Source of the DNA: JABSSA01 sp039984715 | Lineage (GTDB): Bacteria > Pseudomonadota > Alphaproteobacteria > Rhodobacterales > Rhodobacteraceae | NCBI GenBank assembly: GCA_039984715.1 | Contig: JBDWUA010000016.1 | Span: 62,001 to 126,000, forward strand | DNA length: 64,000 bases | Direction of reading: 5' to 3' | In this document: piece after piece, positions 53,907-62,950 of the stretch | How the letters are laid out: the number at the start of each line of letters is the position of its first letter | Numbering within the stretch: the first letter of the stretch is position 1 | Notes under the pieces: model-generated | What the model saw: only the letters and a program-made list of their open reading frames with translations | Told to the model about the DNA's origin: nothing | The model's database searches: none | Position numbers and translations under genes: made by a program

Positions 53907-55301
53907 TTAGTTGTTGCTGACGTTGAACGTTGGAAGCGCCGACACTGCCTGAACTTTCGGTGTGGCCGTGTTTGACGCTTGGTTGCCTAGCAAATGTGAC
54001 GCTTTGCGCAGCAGCTCTGTGCGTTCTGGCTGACCCGGTGAGAACACCAATGCAGCGCCGCCATCCACAGCATTTAGGCTGTCCTCGTACCATGCCCGCG
54101 CCATGTCGACACGTTGTGCGGTTCCAAAGCCTTGCGCGAGATGGTGTCCCATCAATTCAGCATAGACGTTTTGACCCAATGCATGCAGCAACAGGCCAGA
54201 GGCCAACGCCACATCCATGTCATCTGTGCGGTATCCTACGCCCAAACAGATCTGCGCGGTTGCAGTCAATTGAGCCGGCGACATTCCGGTGCTGAGGACA
54301 AAGCTAGAGACGCCTTGGCGTACATCGGCCAACGGCTGCAAGGACAGGGCGGCTACGTGATCTTGCATTGCCGGACCAAATTGTTCGCACTGGGCAGCGA
54401 TTTGCGCAGGTGAGAACCCTTGCACTTTGGAAATCAAGTCTTCTGAACTGGAAATCGCGTATGTCCGGGCCAAGCAGAACTGTTCATTCAGAACCTGCAT
54501 CGGTTCGTTCATAGACGCCAAGGTCGTAAAGCCGCCATTGGTATTTGTCAGCAGCGAAACCGTGTTGCAATGCGACGCGAGGGATTTTTGATTGCTGTTG
54601 TCACCACCCAAAAAGTTCGGAAGCGCAGCAGTTGTCGTGCTTGCAGCGGTATCTGGAACCGGAACCACTGGCAGCGGTGCGGAAGGCGCGGCGGCGGTAA
54701 TTGTGGTCGTTGTTGTTGTCCCAACCGGTTGTTGAGGCACGGCAGCTTGGGGGGCCACTACGACCGTTGTCGCACCGGGCGCGATACCTGGTGTGACGGG
54801 TTGTCCGGCAAGCTCAGAACGATAGGTTTTCAGCAGACCGCGTGTGCCTTCTGGATTTGCGGCAATTTGCTGTGTGACAGCATATCCGCCAGCCTGCGCA
54901 CGCGTGTACGAGGTAATCAAAAGGTTTTGTTCAAACGGCGAAAGCTGACCTGTGATCGGATATCCCAGATAAGCCTGATATTGCGAAACTGCTTCGCGTG
55001 TCCGACGACCCAATTGTCCGTCCACACGACCTGCATTAAATCCAAAGTAATTCAACGATGCTTGAATTTCTCTTCCGCTTTGTGTTGCGGGAATGGAAGG
55101 GCGATAGACCTTCTTGGTATACGTTCTGGTCCGCTGGGCTTTTTTCCGTTGGGCATTTTTGGTTGCCGCGTGTCCGACCACGCCGCCGATGAGGGCACCA
55201 GCAATAAAGTCACCAGCATCCGCTTGCACGCGCTGTACAGGAATCAAAACCAACGAGGCTGACAGGGCCGTCGCGGACAAAATTTTGATCTTGGCAAACA
55301 T
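53907..55301 (-). CDS. Exported protein with peptidoglycan-binding domain
   Basis: 464 residues from the ATG at 55301, which follows GGAGGATTGGAA and opens a signal peptide (MFAKIKILSATALSASLVLI...VQA). A Gly zipper-like helix (DFIAGALIGGVVGHAA) is followed by a PG_binding_1 domain (IQASLNYFGFNAGRVDGQLG then REAVSQYQAYLGY). A Thr/Ala/Pro linker (TTTTTTITAAAPSAPLPVVP) leads to a C-terminal domain of unknown family. Probably a periplasmic, cell-wall-associated protein. Confidence 0.82.
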   Translation of the reverse strand: MFAKIKILSATALSASLVLIPVQRVQADAGDFIAGALIGGVVGHAATKNAQRKKAQRTRTYTKKVYRPSIPATQSGREIQASLNYFGFNAGRVDGQLGRRTREAVSQYQAYLGYPITGQLSPFEQNLLITSYTRAQAGGYAVTQQIAANPEGTRGLLKTYRSELAGQPVTPGIAPGATTVVVAPQAAVPQQPVGTTTTTTITAAAPSAPLPVVPVPDTAASTTTAALPNFLGGDNSNQKSLASHCNTVSLLTNTNGGFTTLASMNEPMQVLNEQFCLARTYAISSSEDLISKVQGFSPAQIAAQCEQFGPAMQDHVAALSLQPLADVRQGVSSFVLSTGMSPAQLTATAQICLGVGYRTDDMDVALASGLLLHALGQNVYAELMGHHLAQGFGTAQRVDMARAWYEDSLNAVDGGAALVFSPGQPERTELLRKASHLLGNQASNTATPKVQAVSALPTFNVSNN

Positions 55302-55430
55302 TTCCAATCCTCCATAAAATCTGACGTAACCTAACACTGTAATGTGATGTGCGGCAATGGTGGACATCCTGACCTTTGTGGTGGATTTTGTCGAAAATAC
55401 TGTAAAATCTCTCGATTTAGGGGCAAGCTG

Positions 55431-56087
55431 ATGGCGGATCTAGAGGACCAAGTTGTCCAAGTTGATATTATCTCAGACGTCATGTGCCCATGGTGCATCA
55501 TTGGATATCGACAGTTGGAGCAGGCGCTTGGGATGACCAAAATGGGCGCGCGGGTCAGGTGGCATCCGTTTGAACTAAATCCAGAAATGCCTGCCGAAGG
55601 GGAAAACCTTCGTGAACATATAATGCGAAAATATGGATCGACCGAAGAACAAAGCACGGCGGCGCGCACGCAGATGAAGAGACTGGGCGAAACACTTGGA
55701 ATCGCATTCGAATTTAAGGATGACAGTCGCATCGTGAATTCGTTTAAAGCCCACCAATTATTGGACCTTGCATTGTCTCTGGGTATACAACACCCGCTTA
55801 AGATGGCGTTTTTTAAAGCCCATTTTGAAGAGGGTCTTGATGTGTCCGATCAGGACGTTTTGATCTCAATCGCGACCAAGACCGGGTTAGACAAGGATGC
55901 TTGCCAACAGGTGCTGGACAGCGGCACTTTGGTCGATCAGGTACGCGAAAAACAGGCTTTTTGGACGTCCCGTGGTATCAGTGGTGTGCCCTCCATGGTG
56001 TTTGATGGTAAATTTCTAGTGACTGGTGCCCAAGGTGCACAGAATTATGCTGACATCTTGCGCCGCGCCGTCGACGAGGCTGCTTGA
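55431..56087 (+). CDS. FrnE-like DsbA-family thioredoxin-fold protein
   Basis: 218 residues from the ATG at 55431 with AGGGG upstream. The active site is VDIISDVMCPWCIIG, a CPWC motif typical of FrnE/2-hydroxychromene-2-carboxylate-isomerase-like DsbA relatives, with the cis-Pro loop GISGVPSMVFDGKF. There is no signal peptide, so it is cytoplasmic. FrnE-like proteins act as disulphide oxidoreductases. Its stop abuts the stop of the convergent DUF2306 gene. Confidence 0.9.
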   Translation: MADLEDQVVQVDIISDVMCPWCIIGYRQLEQALGMTKMGARVRWHPFELNPEMPAEGENLREHIMRKYGSTEEQSTAARTQMKRLGETLGIAFEFKDDSRIVNSFKAHQLLDLALSLGIQHPLKMAFFKAHFEEGLDVSDQDVLISIATKTGLDKDACQQVLDSGTLVDQVREKQAFWTSRGISGVPSMVFDGKFLVTGAQGAQNYADILRRAVDEAA

Positions 56088-56597
56088 TTAGGCACGCGTC
56101 AATTGCTGCGGGGCCCGCAGGCGTGGCTTTATAAAGCGAATCCAGACGATTAAGGCACCACCCAAGGCCATGACGACGTACCCAAGTTCCGGGTTTTCTG
56201 GGAACAAACTGCGGTTCGTCATGCGGCCGGGTATAAAGTTGAATAATCCAGCCAGAATGAGACCTTGCCAATAAAGACCGCTCAAAGCGGCACGGTGGGC
56301 AGTGATATTGCCCCGAAAGATTGCGTGCATACCCTGCCACAGGGACACGATCGTCAATGCGACGAACAGATGGATTGGACCTAGATGCCCAACGACGGCC
56401 AATCCAAAACTGGGAATGAACAGTCCAGTTATCGCGACAGTAAGCATGGACAATACCCATAAATAACCGGCGCTCTTGTGCAACCGGTCCCGGCGTTTAC
56501 GATAGATGGCAATCGGACCAATGAGGATCGCCAATGTGGCGCTTGCTGCATGCAATTGGATATAAAGCGGCAGTTCTAGAAAAGGGGCGGTGTCCAT
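56088..56597 (-). CDS. DUF2306-like membrane protein
   Basis: 169 residues, four or five membrane helices (LYIQLHAASATLAILIGPIAIY, GYLWVLSMLTVAITGLFI, LGPIHLFVALTIVSLWQGMH, LSGLYWQGLILAGLFNFIPG). Conserved His in QLHAAS, LHKSAGY and GPIHLF fits the DUF2306 layout with possible haem or metal binding. Function unknown. Confidence 0.75.
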   Translation of the reverse strand: MDTAPFLELPLYIQLHAASATLAILIGPIAIYRKRRDRLHKSAGYLWVLSMLTVAITGLFIPSFGLAVVGHLGPIHLFVALTIVSLWQGMHAIFRGNITAHRAALSGLYWQGLILAGLFNFIPGRMTNRSLFPENPELGYVVMALGGALIVWIRFIKPRLRAPQQLTRA

Positions 56598-56686
56598 TTG
56601 AACCTCTTGAAGTTGGTGCTGAGGCCGTTACACACCCGAGGGGACATGTCGGATAGAGTTGATGCGGAAAACAAAGGGAAATCTGC

Positions 56687-57475
56687 GTGAATAACAGGTC
56701 GGTACAGCTCGCGCTTCGTGAATGGCAGGCGCAATTGCGCAATGTGCCGACGATCGTTTCGCTTATTTCGATCGGTTGTGTCCTTGGCGTGGCTGCTCCG
56801 TTCGAAACCAGCCATGTGATGCGGCTGGTGCCACGCTGTGCGTATTGGTGTGTGACTGTTTTTGGCTGTTACGCATGGGGGGGCTTTGTTGACGCTTTGA
56901 TGCGCCAGCGGTTTGGCCAGCACTTGCCATGGGTGTTTGTTGTCTTGTCTGGGCTTATAACGGGCCTCGGTGTCACCCTATTTGTAACAGCAATGAACGC
57001 CTTCGCATTTGGGTTCGTGCCCAGTGCGTCCGAAATTCCGGGCTTCGTTCTGACGATCATGGCCATTTCAATGATTGTGACGTTGGCCCTAAGTTATATC
57101 AGTCGATCAAGGCCTGACCCAACCGTTGGCATTCCACACACCAAAGATGTCTTGCCGCCAATTCTTGATCGTCTCCCGATCGAAAAACGGGGGGCACTTG
57201 TGGCATTGTCTGTCGAGGACCACTACGTCCGGGTACAAACAAAAAACGGAGAAGAGCTTTTGCTGATGCGGTTGTCTGATGCCGTCAAAGAAATCGGATC
57301 ATCGGTTGGTGATCAGGTGCACAGGTCTCATTGGGCTGGGTTCGAACATGTTAAAGCCGTTGAACGCGATGGCGCACGGGTCTTTCTGACAATGACGACA
57401 GGTGCGCGCATCCCTGTCAGCCGGGCAAATATGCCCAAGCTTAAGGCTGCTGGATTGTTGCCGGTGCGCACATGA
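56687..57475 (+). CDS. Membrane-bound LytTR transcriptional regulator
   Basis: 262 residues from a GTG at 56687 with GGGAAA upstream. Four membrane helices occupy about 20-140 (VSLISIGCVLGVAAPF, YWCVTVFGCYAWGGFV, LPWVFVVLSGLITGLGVTLFV, FVLTIMAISMIVTLALSYI). The C-terminal LytTR DNA-binding domain reads VALSVEDHYVRVQTKNGEEL, then QVHRSHWAG and RIPVSRANMPKL. It may respond to a membrane signal. It overlaps lipB by 4 bases (ATGA). Confidence 0.88.
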   Translation: MNNRSVQLALREWQAQLRNVPTIVSLISIGCVLGVAAPFETSHVMRLVPRCAYWCVTVFGCYAWGGFVDALMRQRFGQHLPWVFVVLSGLITGLGVTLFVTAMNAFAFGFVPSASEIPGFVLTIMAISMIVTLALSYISRSRPDPTVGIPHTKDVLPPILDRLPIEKRGALVALSVEDHYVRVQTKNGEELLLMRLSDAVKEIGSSVGDQVHRSHWAGFEHVKAVERDGARVFLTMTTGARIPVSRANMPKLKAAGLLPVRT

Positions 57476-58125
57476 TCGAATGGCGTGTCAGCGAAGGTTT
57501 AACGGATTATCGGGTCGCGGAAACCTTTATGGAAGATCGCGTTGCCCAGATTGCAGCGGGGACGGCACCGGAGTGCATTTGGCTGGTTGAACATCCCGCG
57601 CTGTATACGGCAGGGACATCTGCCAACCCTCAGGATTTGACGGACCCAGACCGTTTCCCGGTGTTTGATACAAAACGAGGCGGGCAATATACATATCATG
57701 GTCCCGGTCAACGGGTGATTTACGTGATGCTCAACGTGGCGGAACGTGGCCATGACGTCCGCAAATTCGTGCATGATCTCGAGGCATGGGTGATCGCAAC
57801 ATTGGCCGAATTTAACCTAACGGGCTTGGTCCGGGAAGGGCGGGTTGGTGTATGGGTCGAACGTCCTGACAAACCGTTGCACACGACCGGAGCCGTTGCG
57901 GAAGACAAAATCGCAGCTATTGGGATCAGGTTACGCAAGTGGATCAGTTTTCACGGGATTTCGATCAACGTCGAACCAGAGCTTGACCATTTTACAGGCA
58001 TTGTTCCCTGTGGGATTGCAGAACACGGGGTAACAAGCTTGGTTGATTTGGGGTTGCCCGTAACCTTTGATGACGTTGATGTCGCACTGCGTCAGACCTT
58101 TGGAAACGTGTTCAAGGACAGTTAA
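57472..58125 (+). CDS. lipB: Octanoyltransferase
   Basis: 217 residues. LipB motifs: LYTAGTSANPQDL, the substrate loop RGGQYTYHGPGQRVIYVML, the catalytic Lys in EDKIAAIGIRLRKWISFHG, and GIVPCGIAEHGVTSL with the active Cys. It transfers octanoate from ACP to lipoyl domains of 2-oxoacid dehydrogenases and GcvH. Its translation is coupled to the LytTR regulator. No lipA is in the window. Confidence 0.95.
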   Translation: MIEWRVSEGLTDYRVAETFMEDRVAQIAAGTAPECIWLVEHPALYTAGTSANPQDLTDPDRFPVFDTKRGGQYTYHGPGQRVIYVMLNVAERGHDVRKFVHDLEAWVIATLAEFNLTGLVREGRVGVWVERPDKPLHTTGAVAEDKIAAIGIRLRKWISFHGISINVEPELDHFTGIVPCGIAEHGVTSLVDLGLPVTFDDVDVALRQTFGNVFKDS

Positions 58126-58245
58126 TTCCCGCGCCGCGATAAATGACGAAAACAAACCTCGTAATGGCCACAGTTTTTCGTGGCGGGGTGGAAATCCAGC
58201 TTAGTTCAGCCACAGGTCGTTCATAGGAGTGGGGCACGTTATATA

Positions 58246-58317
58246 CATACCCCTTTTTCCGAGACCCCATCTTTTCATCATCTCTAAAGACGCAGTGCCT
58301 AGCGCTGCGTCTTTTTT
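58246..58317 (+). ncRNA. Candidate small RNA ending in intrinsic terminator
   Basis: A TATATAC element at 58240-58246 could be a -10 box; the -35 match is weak. About 70 bases of pyrimidine-rich, largely unpaired sequence (ACCCCTTTTTCC, CCCCATCTTTTCATCATCTC) end in the terminator hairpin. This is the layout of a trans-acting sRNA. The 5' end is a guess; it could instead be the lipB 3' leader. Confidence 0.35.
58287..58317 (+). terminator. Rho-independent terminator downstream of lipB
   Basis: AAGACGCAG pairs with CTGCGTCTT (9 bp, 9-base loop) and is followed by TTTT; together the right arm and tail read CTGCGTCTTTTTTC. Confidence 0.85.
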
Positions 58318-58711
58318 CATTTGAGGGTTTCAATCCATGGGGTCGCGTCATTGACCAGGGTGGATCGATTGCAATCAACCGTTTCACAATCTGTGTGTCC
58401 GTCCTTATTTCTGCACCTATTTCCACACCTGCCCAAGTTCATCGGTCCGAGGGTCCTAAACGTGTTCCATCCTCAAGTTTAACACTCTCAAATTCGTGCG
58501 GATCGGGTGCGTTGTGGGCGTGAAAGGGTTCGTGTCAGCGTCAGAAAACGTGCCTTGGTGGCCAGAAATTGGCTGAAACACCCGCGACACTTTTTCCCGG
58601 TCTGCGGCAAATACAATCATTGAGCCTTAAGCCTTGCACCTTTAGAACGCTCGGGAACACGTGCGTCTTTTGACGCGAGGACGTGCGCGATTTTAACAGG
58701 AGGCATCCACA

Positions 58712-60370
58712 GTGGCAGACGCAGCCATTCACGGACACGAACACGAGGACAATAGAAGCTTTTTTGTCCGTTGGTTTATGTCCACGAACCATAAAGATAT
58801 CGGGATTCTCTACCTGATCACTTCCGCCATCGTCGGTTTCATCTCGGTCGCATTTACCGTTTATATGCGCCTTGAGCTGATGGAACCTGGCGTACAATAC
58901 ATGTGCTTGGAAGGGTTCGCTTCGGACCCCTGTACGCCAAATGGACACCTTTGGAATGTGTTGATCACAGGCCATGGGATTTTGATGATGTTCTTTGTCG
59001 TCATCCCAGCGCTATTCGGTGGATTTGGGAACTATTTCATGCCGTTACAGATTGGTGCGCCTGATATGGCGTTCCCGCGCATGAACAACCTCAGCTATTG
59101 GATGTATGTCGCTGGCACGACATTGGCCGTGTGTTCGGTCATCATGCCCGGCGGCAACGGTCAGCCCGGTTCTGGGGTGGGTTGGATCCTGTATCCGCCG
59201 CTGTCAGTGAACGAAGCAGGCATGTCCATGGACTTTGCCATCTTTGCTGTGCACGTGTCTGGCGCATCCTCGATTTTGGGCGCGATCAACATGATCACCA
59301 CGTTCCTGAATATGCGCGCACCGGGGATGACCCTATTCAAAGTGCCGCTGTTTTCGTGGTCGATCTTTGTCACCTCATGGCTGATTCTGTTGTCCTTGCC
59401 GGTTCTGGCGGGCGCGATCACCATGTTGCTGATGGATCGTAACTTTGGATTTGCGTTCTTTGATCCGGCAGGTGGGGGCGACCCTGTGCTGTATCAGCAC
59501 ATCCTGTGGTTCTTTGGACACCCCGAAGTGTACATCATCATTCTTCCCGGCTTTGGCATCATCAGCCACGTCATCGCGACATTCGCACGCAAACCGGTCT
59601 TTGGGTATCTGCCCATGGTCTGGGCGATCATCGCGATTGGTGTGCTGGGCTTTGTCGTGTGGGCGCACCACATGTACACAGTCGGAATGAGCTTGAATCA
59701 ACAGGCTTACTTCATGCTGGCCACTATGGTTATCGCGGTGCCGACAGGCGTGAAAGTCTTCAGCTGGATCGCCACTATGTGGGGCGGCTCGATTGAGTTC
59801 AAAACCCCTATGTTGTGGGCCTTTGGCTTCCTGTTCTTGTTCACCGTTGGTGGCGTAACAGGCATCGTCCTCAGCCAAGCAGCCGTGGACCGGTATTACC
59901 ATGACACCTACTATGTTGTGGCGCACTTCCACTATGTGATGTCGCTGGGCGCGGTGTTCTGTATCTTTGCGGGAATCTACTTTTACTTCCCCAAGATGAC
60001 TGGCCGCATGTATCCTGAATGGGCGGGTAAACTGCACTTCTGGACTATGTTCATCGGTGCAAACCTGACCTTCTTCCCACAGCACTTTTTGGGTCGTCAG
60101 GGCATGCCACGTCGTTACATCGATTACCCAGAAGCATTTGCGTTCTATAACGCGATGTCGTCATGGGGGGCGTTCTTGTCCTTTGGGTCGTTCATCTTCT
60201 TCTTTGGCGTGATTTACTGGTCGCTGACCCGTGGCGCGAAATGCGAAGAGCCAAACCCATGGAACGAATATGCAGATACGCTGGAGTGGACGCTACCGTC
60301 GCCTCCGCCAGAGCATACGTTCGAGATCCTGCCAAAGCAGGAAGACTGGGACAAAGGGCCCGCGCATTAA
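58712..60370 (+). CDS. ctaD: Cytochrome c oxidase subunit I (aa3-type)
   Basis: 552 residues from the GTG at 58712, preceded by AGGAGG at 9 bases. Twelve membrane helices. CuB and haem a3 ligands: His-Tyr region WFFGHPEVYIIILPGFGIIS, HH in VVWAHHMYTVGM, and HDTYYVVAHFHYVMSLGA carrying the haem a/a3 His; haem a first ligand region ITGHGILMMFFVV. The K-channel Tyr follows HPEV. It pumps protons while reducing O2 with cytochrome c. Other cta genes are not adjacent, as is common in Rhodobacteraceae. Confidence 0.97.
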   Translation: MADAAIHGHEHEDNRSFFVRWFMSTNHKDIGILYLITSAIVGFISVAFTVYMRLELMEPGVQYMCLEGFASDPCTPNGHLWNVLITGHGILMMFFVVIPALFGGFGNYFMPLQIGAPDMAFPRMNNLSYWMYVAGTTLAVCSVIMPGGNGQPGSGVGWILYPPLSVNEAGMSMDFAIFAVHVSGASSILGAINMITTFLNMRAPGMTLFKVPLFSWSIFVTSWLILLSLPVLAGAITMLLMDRNFGFAFFDPAGGGDPVLYQHILWFFGHPEVYIIILPGFGIISHVIATFARKPVFGYLPMVWAIIAIGVLGFVVWAHHMYTVGMSLNQQAYFMLATMVIAVPTGVKVFSWIATMWGGSIEFKTPMLWAFGFLFLFTVGGVTGIVLSQAAVDRYYHDTYYVVAHFHYVMSLGAVFCIFAGIYFYFPKMTGRMYPEWAGKLHFWTMFIGANLTFFPQHFLGRQGMPRRYIDYPEAFAFYNAMSSWGAFLSFGSFIFFFGVIYWSLTRGAKCEEPNPWNEYADTLEWTLPSPPPEHTFEILPKQEDWDKGPAH

Positions 60371-60394
60371 GCGTAAGCCATACCAATAATGAGA

Positions 60395-60425
60395 AAAGGC
60401 CGCGGGATGTTCCGCGGCCTTTTTT
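60395..60425 (+). terminator. Rho-independent terminator of ctaD
   Basis: AAAGGCCGCGG pairs with CCGCGGCCTTT (11 bp, loop GATGTT) and is followed by TTT; very stable and located 25 bases after the ctaD stop. Confidence 0.92.
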
Positions 60426-60481
60426 GTGGCTACCAAGAGCCTTGCATGGACGGATCGAATGCATTGGGTTACATTTGCTTT

Positions 60482-60784
60482 ATGATGAGCGAAGACGAAA
60501 AGTTCGAAGGCCGCGTACACGGCGAACAACCCGAAGCTAAGGCCGAAGGGATGCTTATGCGGTTGGCCTATGTCATCCTGATCTGGGTGATGCTGTCACT
60601 GGCCCAAACGGTGTTGGGGGTGGTGACGATCATCCAGTTTGTCCTGATGCTGGTTAACTCTGGTCAGCCCAACGAACGCCTTGCTGAATTCGGCACGGAT
60701 TTGGGGGTTTGGATGGCCAAGGCGGTCCGTTACCAGACCGCCGCCAGCGAGGTCAAACCTTGGCCGTGGAGCGAGCTGGATTGA
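60482..60784 (+). CDS. DUF4389 family membrane protein
   Basis: About 100 residues from the ATG at 60482 (an ATG at 60485 is adjacent). One central membrane segment (LMRLAYVILIWVMLSLAQTV and VVTIIQFVLMLVNSG, probably two helices) and the C-terminal FGTDLGVWMAKAVRYQTAAS with PWPW match DUF4389. No Shine-Dalgarno is visible, so leaderless or weak translation is possible. Function unknown. Confidence 0.8.
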   Translation: MMSEDEKFEGRVHGEQPEAKAEGMLMRLAYVILIWVMLSLAQTVLGVVTIIQFVLMLVNSGQPNERLAEFGTDLGVWMAKAVRYQTAASEVKPWPWSELD

Positions 60785-61119
60785 CGCACAGCGCCAGTCT
60801 GCGGCGCAATGTGTTAAGCGAGCGTGCGGTGCGCAAACTCCGTCAAAGCCAGCTTTGATGCGCGAAAGCTATCTTTCAAATACGCGCCAAACGCACCTTT
60901 TGTGGACGAATTGACCGAACGCTGGCTTTGAGGCTTGAAAGCTGGCTTTCACCCGAGATGGTATCCAAGTTTAACCGCAAACCCCCGTTGCGTAGATTTA
61001 TTTCGTTTAGGATTTGGTAATTACACTTCGCTGCTACGGAAAAATTAACAATATACCCGCCTTGCATGTCATTCTAATTTGCATTCTAAATCAGGTTAAC
61101 TTTTTAGTGGGGGCGAAAG
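60785..61119. repeat. Intergenic region with inverted AAAGCCAGC/GCTGGCTTT copies
   Basis: AAAGCCAGC occurs at 60845-60853 and its reverse complement GCTGGCTTT at 60921-60929 and 60941-60949, with related GAAAGC/CTTTC pairs between. The segment can fold into alternative hairpins. No gene was found in these 335 bases. Confidence 0.5.
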
Positions 61120-61503
61120 ATGCAGAAGTATATTATCATTGGTGCCGGGTTGATGGCCCTTTCCGCGTGTAGCGAAATTAGTACCGCGCCGGCGAATTTA
61201 GACAAGCAAACCGCAGCGGCGGAAACTCTATCGGGAACCTCTGTAAATGACATTTCTCTGGTGTCTGCGAATACTATTAATGGCGGAAATTTCACCACAA
61301 TTGGTGAGATAAAAACAAGTGTCGGAAAAGCGACGGCTTTCGGGAAGACGCCGACACTTGCGGATGGTCAACAAAAGCTTCGTATCGAAGCTGCGGAACT
61401 GGGGGCAGATGCGGTGATTAATGTGCAAATCAGCGATGTCACCGTTTGTCTAATTAGCTGGGGATGCCGTAATGTGAGCGGCACTGCGGTTCGCATTCCT
61501 TAA
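61120..61503 (+). CDS. Putative lipoprotein with YbjQ-like domain
   Basis: 127 residues; ATG after GGGGGCGAAAG. Lipobox LSAC in MQKYIIIGAGLMALSACSE. The C-terminal LRIEAAELGADAVINVQISD then CLISWGCRNVSGTAVRI resembles the last strands of YbjQ/DUF4156-type small proteins that often form lipoproteins. Function unknown; family resemblance is modest. Confidence 0.65.
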   Translation: MQKYIIIGAGLMALSACSEISTAPANLDKQTAAAETLSGTSVNDISLVSANTINGGNFTTIGEIKTSVGKATAFGKTPTLADGQQKLRIEAAELGADAVINVQISDVTVCLISWGCRNVSGTAVRIP

Positions 61504-61738
61504 CCCACGGGCTTGCTTCTGAGATCGAAGCGAGGCTTTGCCGCCGATCTGTTGCGTCATCGATTTGGCAGAGGCGTATTGGGGTTGGTAGGACTAGCGG
61601 TAGGGCGCTTGAACGACACTGTGATTATGGCCCCCCAAGGGCGGCACTTCACGTTTGCTTGCAATGGTTCGCCCTGACTGGCCTTCGCCAATGACCTCGG
61701 CCAAGATGCGCTGGGCGTTCATAGGAAGCACAGTTTAA

Positions 61739-62350
61739 ATGTCGCGTATCGTTAACTCTGTCACTTTGCTTTACATCATCATGCTTTGGCCCGGACGTCA
61801 CAGCATTTGGGGGCTGTTTGAAGCGGATTGGTATTACCCGTGGATGATGTATGAAAGCGGGATATGGTCGATCCGACTGTTGATCCTGACAGTTGCCGTG
61901 ACGCCCACATTGAAGCTGATAAACCGGTTGGGCAAGGGCAGGGCGCTTGGTCGTTGGTTGCTGCAACGCCGCAGACATTTTGGACTGGCAAGCTTCATAT
62001 TCGGTGCTGCGCATTTGATCCATTATGTGGTGGAAACAAACAGCCTGCGTTTCATGCTGACAGATATTTTAGCGCTTGAATTTGCAGTTGGATGGTTGGG
62101 CTTTGTGATCTTTGCAGCTTTGGCAGTGACGTCAAATAACTGGTCGATCCGCTATTTGGGCCGCACATGGAAAACGCTGCATCTTTTGATCTATCCCGCC
62201 GCCGCTTTGACCTTTCTGCATTGGTACTTATTCGATGAATTTACTGGGCGGGTGCTGTATTGGCTGGCGATATTGGTCGGCGTGAAATTGATCCACGGCT
62301 TACTCATGCTGATCCCACGCATCGGCAAACAGGGTGCTTCACATACGTGA
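61739..62350 (+). CDS. Ferric-reductase-like haem membrane protein (MsrQ-like)
   Basis: 203 residues, six membrane helices. Conserved His in RRRHFGLASFIFGAAHLIHY and WKTLHLLIYPAAALTFLHWY are the expected haem ligands, and GRTWKTLHLLIYP is the MsrQ/YedZ signature. MsrQ passes electrons to periplasmic MsrP for methionine sulphoxide repair, but no msrP is next to it, so it may serve another partner. AGGA lies 12 bases before the ATG. Confidence 0.82.
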   Translation: MSRIVNSVTLLYIIMLWPGRHSIWGLFEADWYYPWMMYESGIWSIRLLILTVAVTPTLKLINRLGKGRALGRWLLQRRRHFGLASFIFGAAHLIHYVVETNSLRFMLTDILALEFAVGWLGFVIFAALAVTSNNWSIRYLGRTWKTLHLLIYPAAALTFLHWYLFDEFTGRVLYWLAILVGVKLIHGLLMLIPRIGKQGASHT

Positions 62351-62496
62351 GAGCCTTGGCGAAGGCCCTGCGGTTGGTTCGCTGACTGTCATGCATAACG
62401 CAGCGAATGTCTGCAAAGAGCGTATTTTGACCAATGCTGCGCACTGAAAAAAGGGCCGCCTTCACACAAATTCGCCCAGCAGGGGCAGACCGTAAC

Positions 62497-62943
62497 CTAG
62501 ACTTTGTGCTTGGTCATCTTTCGCCAAAGCATGCAAGTTACGGCCAAAGGAGGGATTGGAGCAAGCAGGTTCATACGTAGCCTTGTTCCAAAACAGGAAA
62601 ATCCATCTTCAAATAAACTGTTAGCCACACACGACTGTACAACTAGTGTTGAAGCCAAAATACCTGCCCCGATAAAGATTATTACAATAAGTATGTGCAG
62701 CCAGAACGTTCCATTTGTGAACGAGTTATCTGTCTCAAGTTCTTTTTTACGCAATAACGTACAAACAATTGAAAAAAACAGCCCAATCCAGACCAAAAGT
62801 GATCCAATATAGCTCAGCCCTATCACTATTGTGCTCCCTGTCATTGTAGACAACGCTGTCAGTTCTAACTTAGGCAAATCTTTAACGGAACACTTTTCTG
62901 CGCGATAAGCTGCCATTGGTGCAGTCGCAGCAAACGGCAGCAA
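62497..62943 (-). CDS. Small membrane protein of unknown function
   Basis: Up to 148 residues (TTG start at 62943; an ATG at 62916 gives 139). Three clear helices: IVIGLSYIGSLLVWIGLFFSIV, LHILIVIIFIGAGILASTLVV and LLAPIPPLAVTCMLW. Several Cys flank them (EKCSVK, QSCVANS, FSCFG). I do not recognise it. It is AT-rich relative to the core genes. Confidence 0.55.
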   Translation of the reverse strand: MLPFAATAPMAAYRAEKCSVKDLPKLELTALSTMTGSTIVIGLSYIGSLLVWIGLFFSIVCTLLRKKELETDNSFTNGTFWLHILIVIIFIGAGILASTLVVQSCVANSLFEDGFSCFGTRLRMNLLAPIPPLAVTCMLWRKMTKHKV

Positions 62944-62950
62944 AATCCGC

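Larger units (their letters stand above)
58126..58711. other. lipB-ctaD intergenic region
   Basis: About 590 bases. It contains a possible short RNA ending in a strong terminator at 58287-58317 and, closer to ctaD, a small hairpin GCGTC-TTTT-GACGC (about 58661-58675). No protein-coding frame is convincing; a minus-strand frame at 58112-58426 has no family resemblance. Confidence 0.5.

Noticed and set aside
54570..55262. 230-codon open frame antisense to the peptidoglycan-binding protein
   Set aside because: Cys/Arg-rich translation with no family resemblance, opposite a gene with signal peptide and clear domain.
58112..58426. 104-codon minus-strand frame in the lipB-ctaD gap
   Set aside because: It runs through the intrinsic terminator and has no family resemblance.
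59375..60085. 236-codon open frame antisense to ctaD
   Set aside because: It is a shadow of a strongly conserved oxidase gene; the translation is low-complexity His/Gln/Asp-rich text with no domain.
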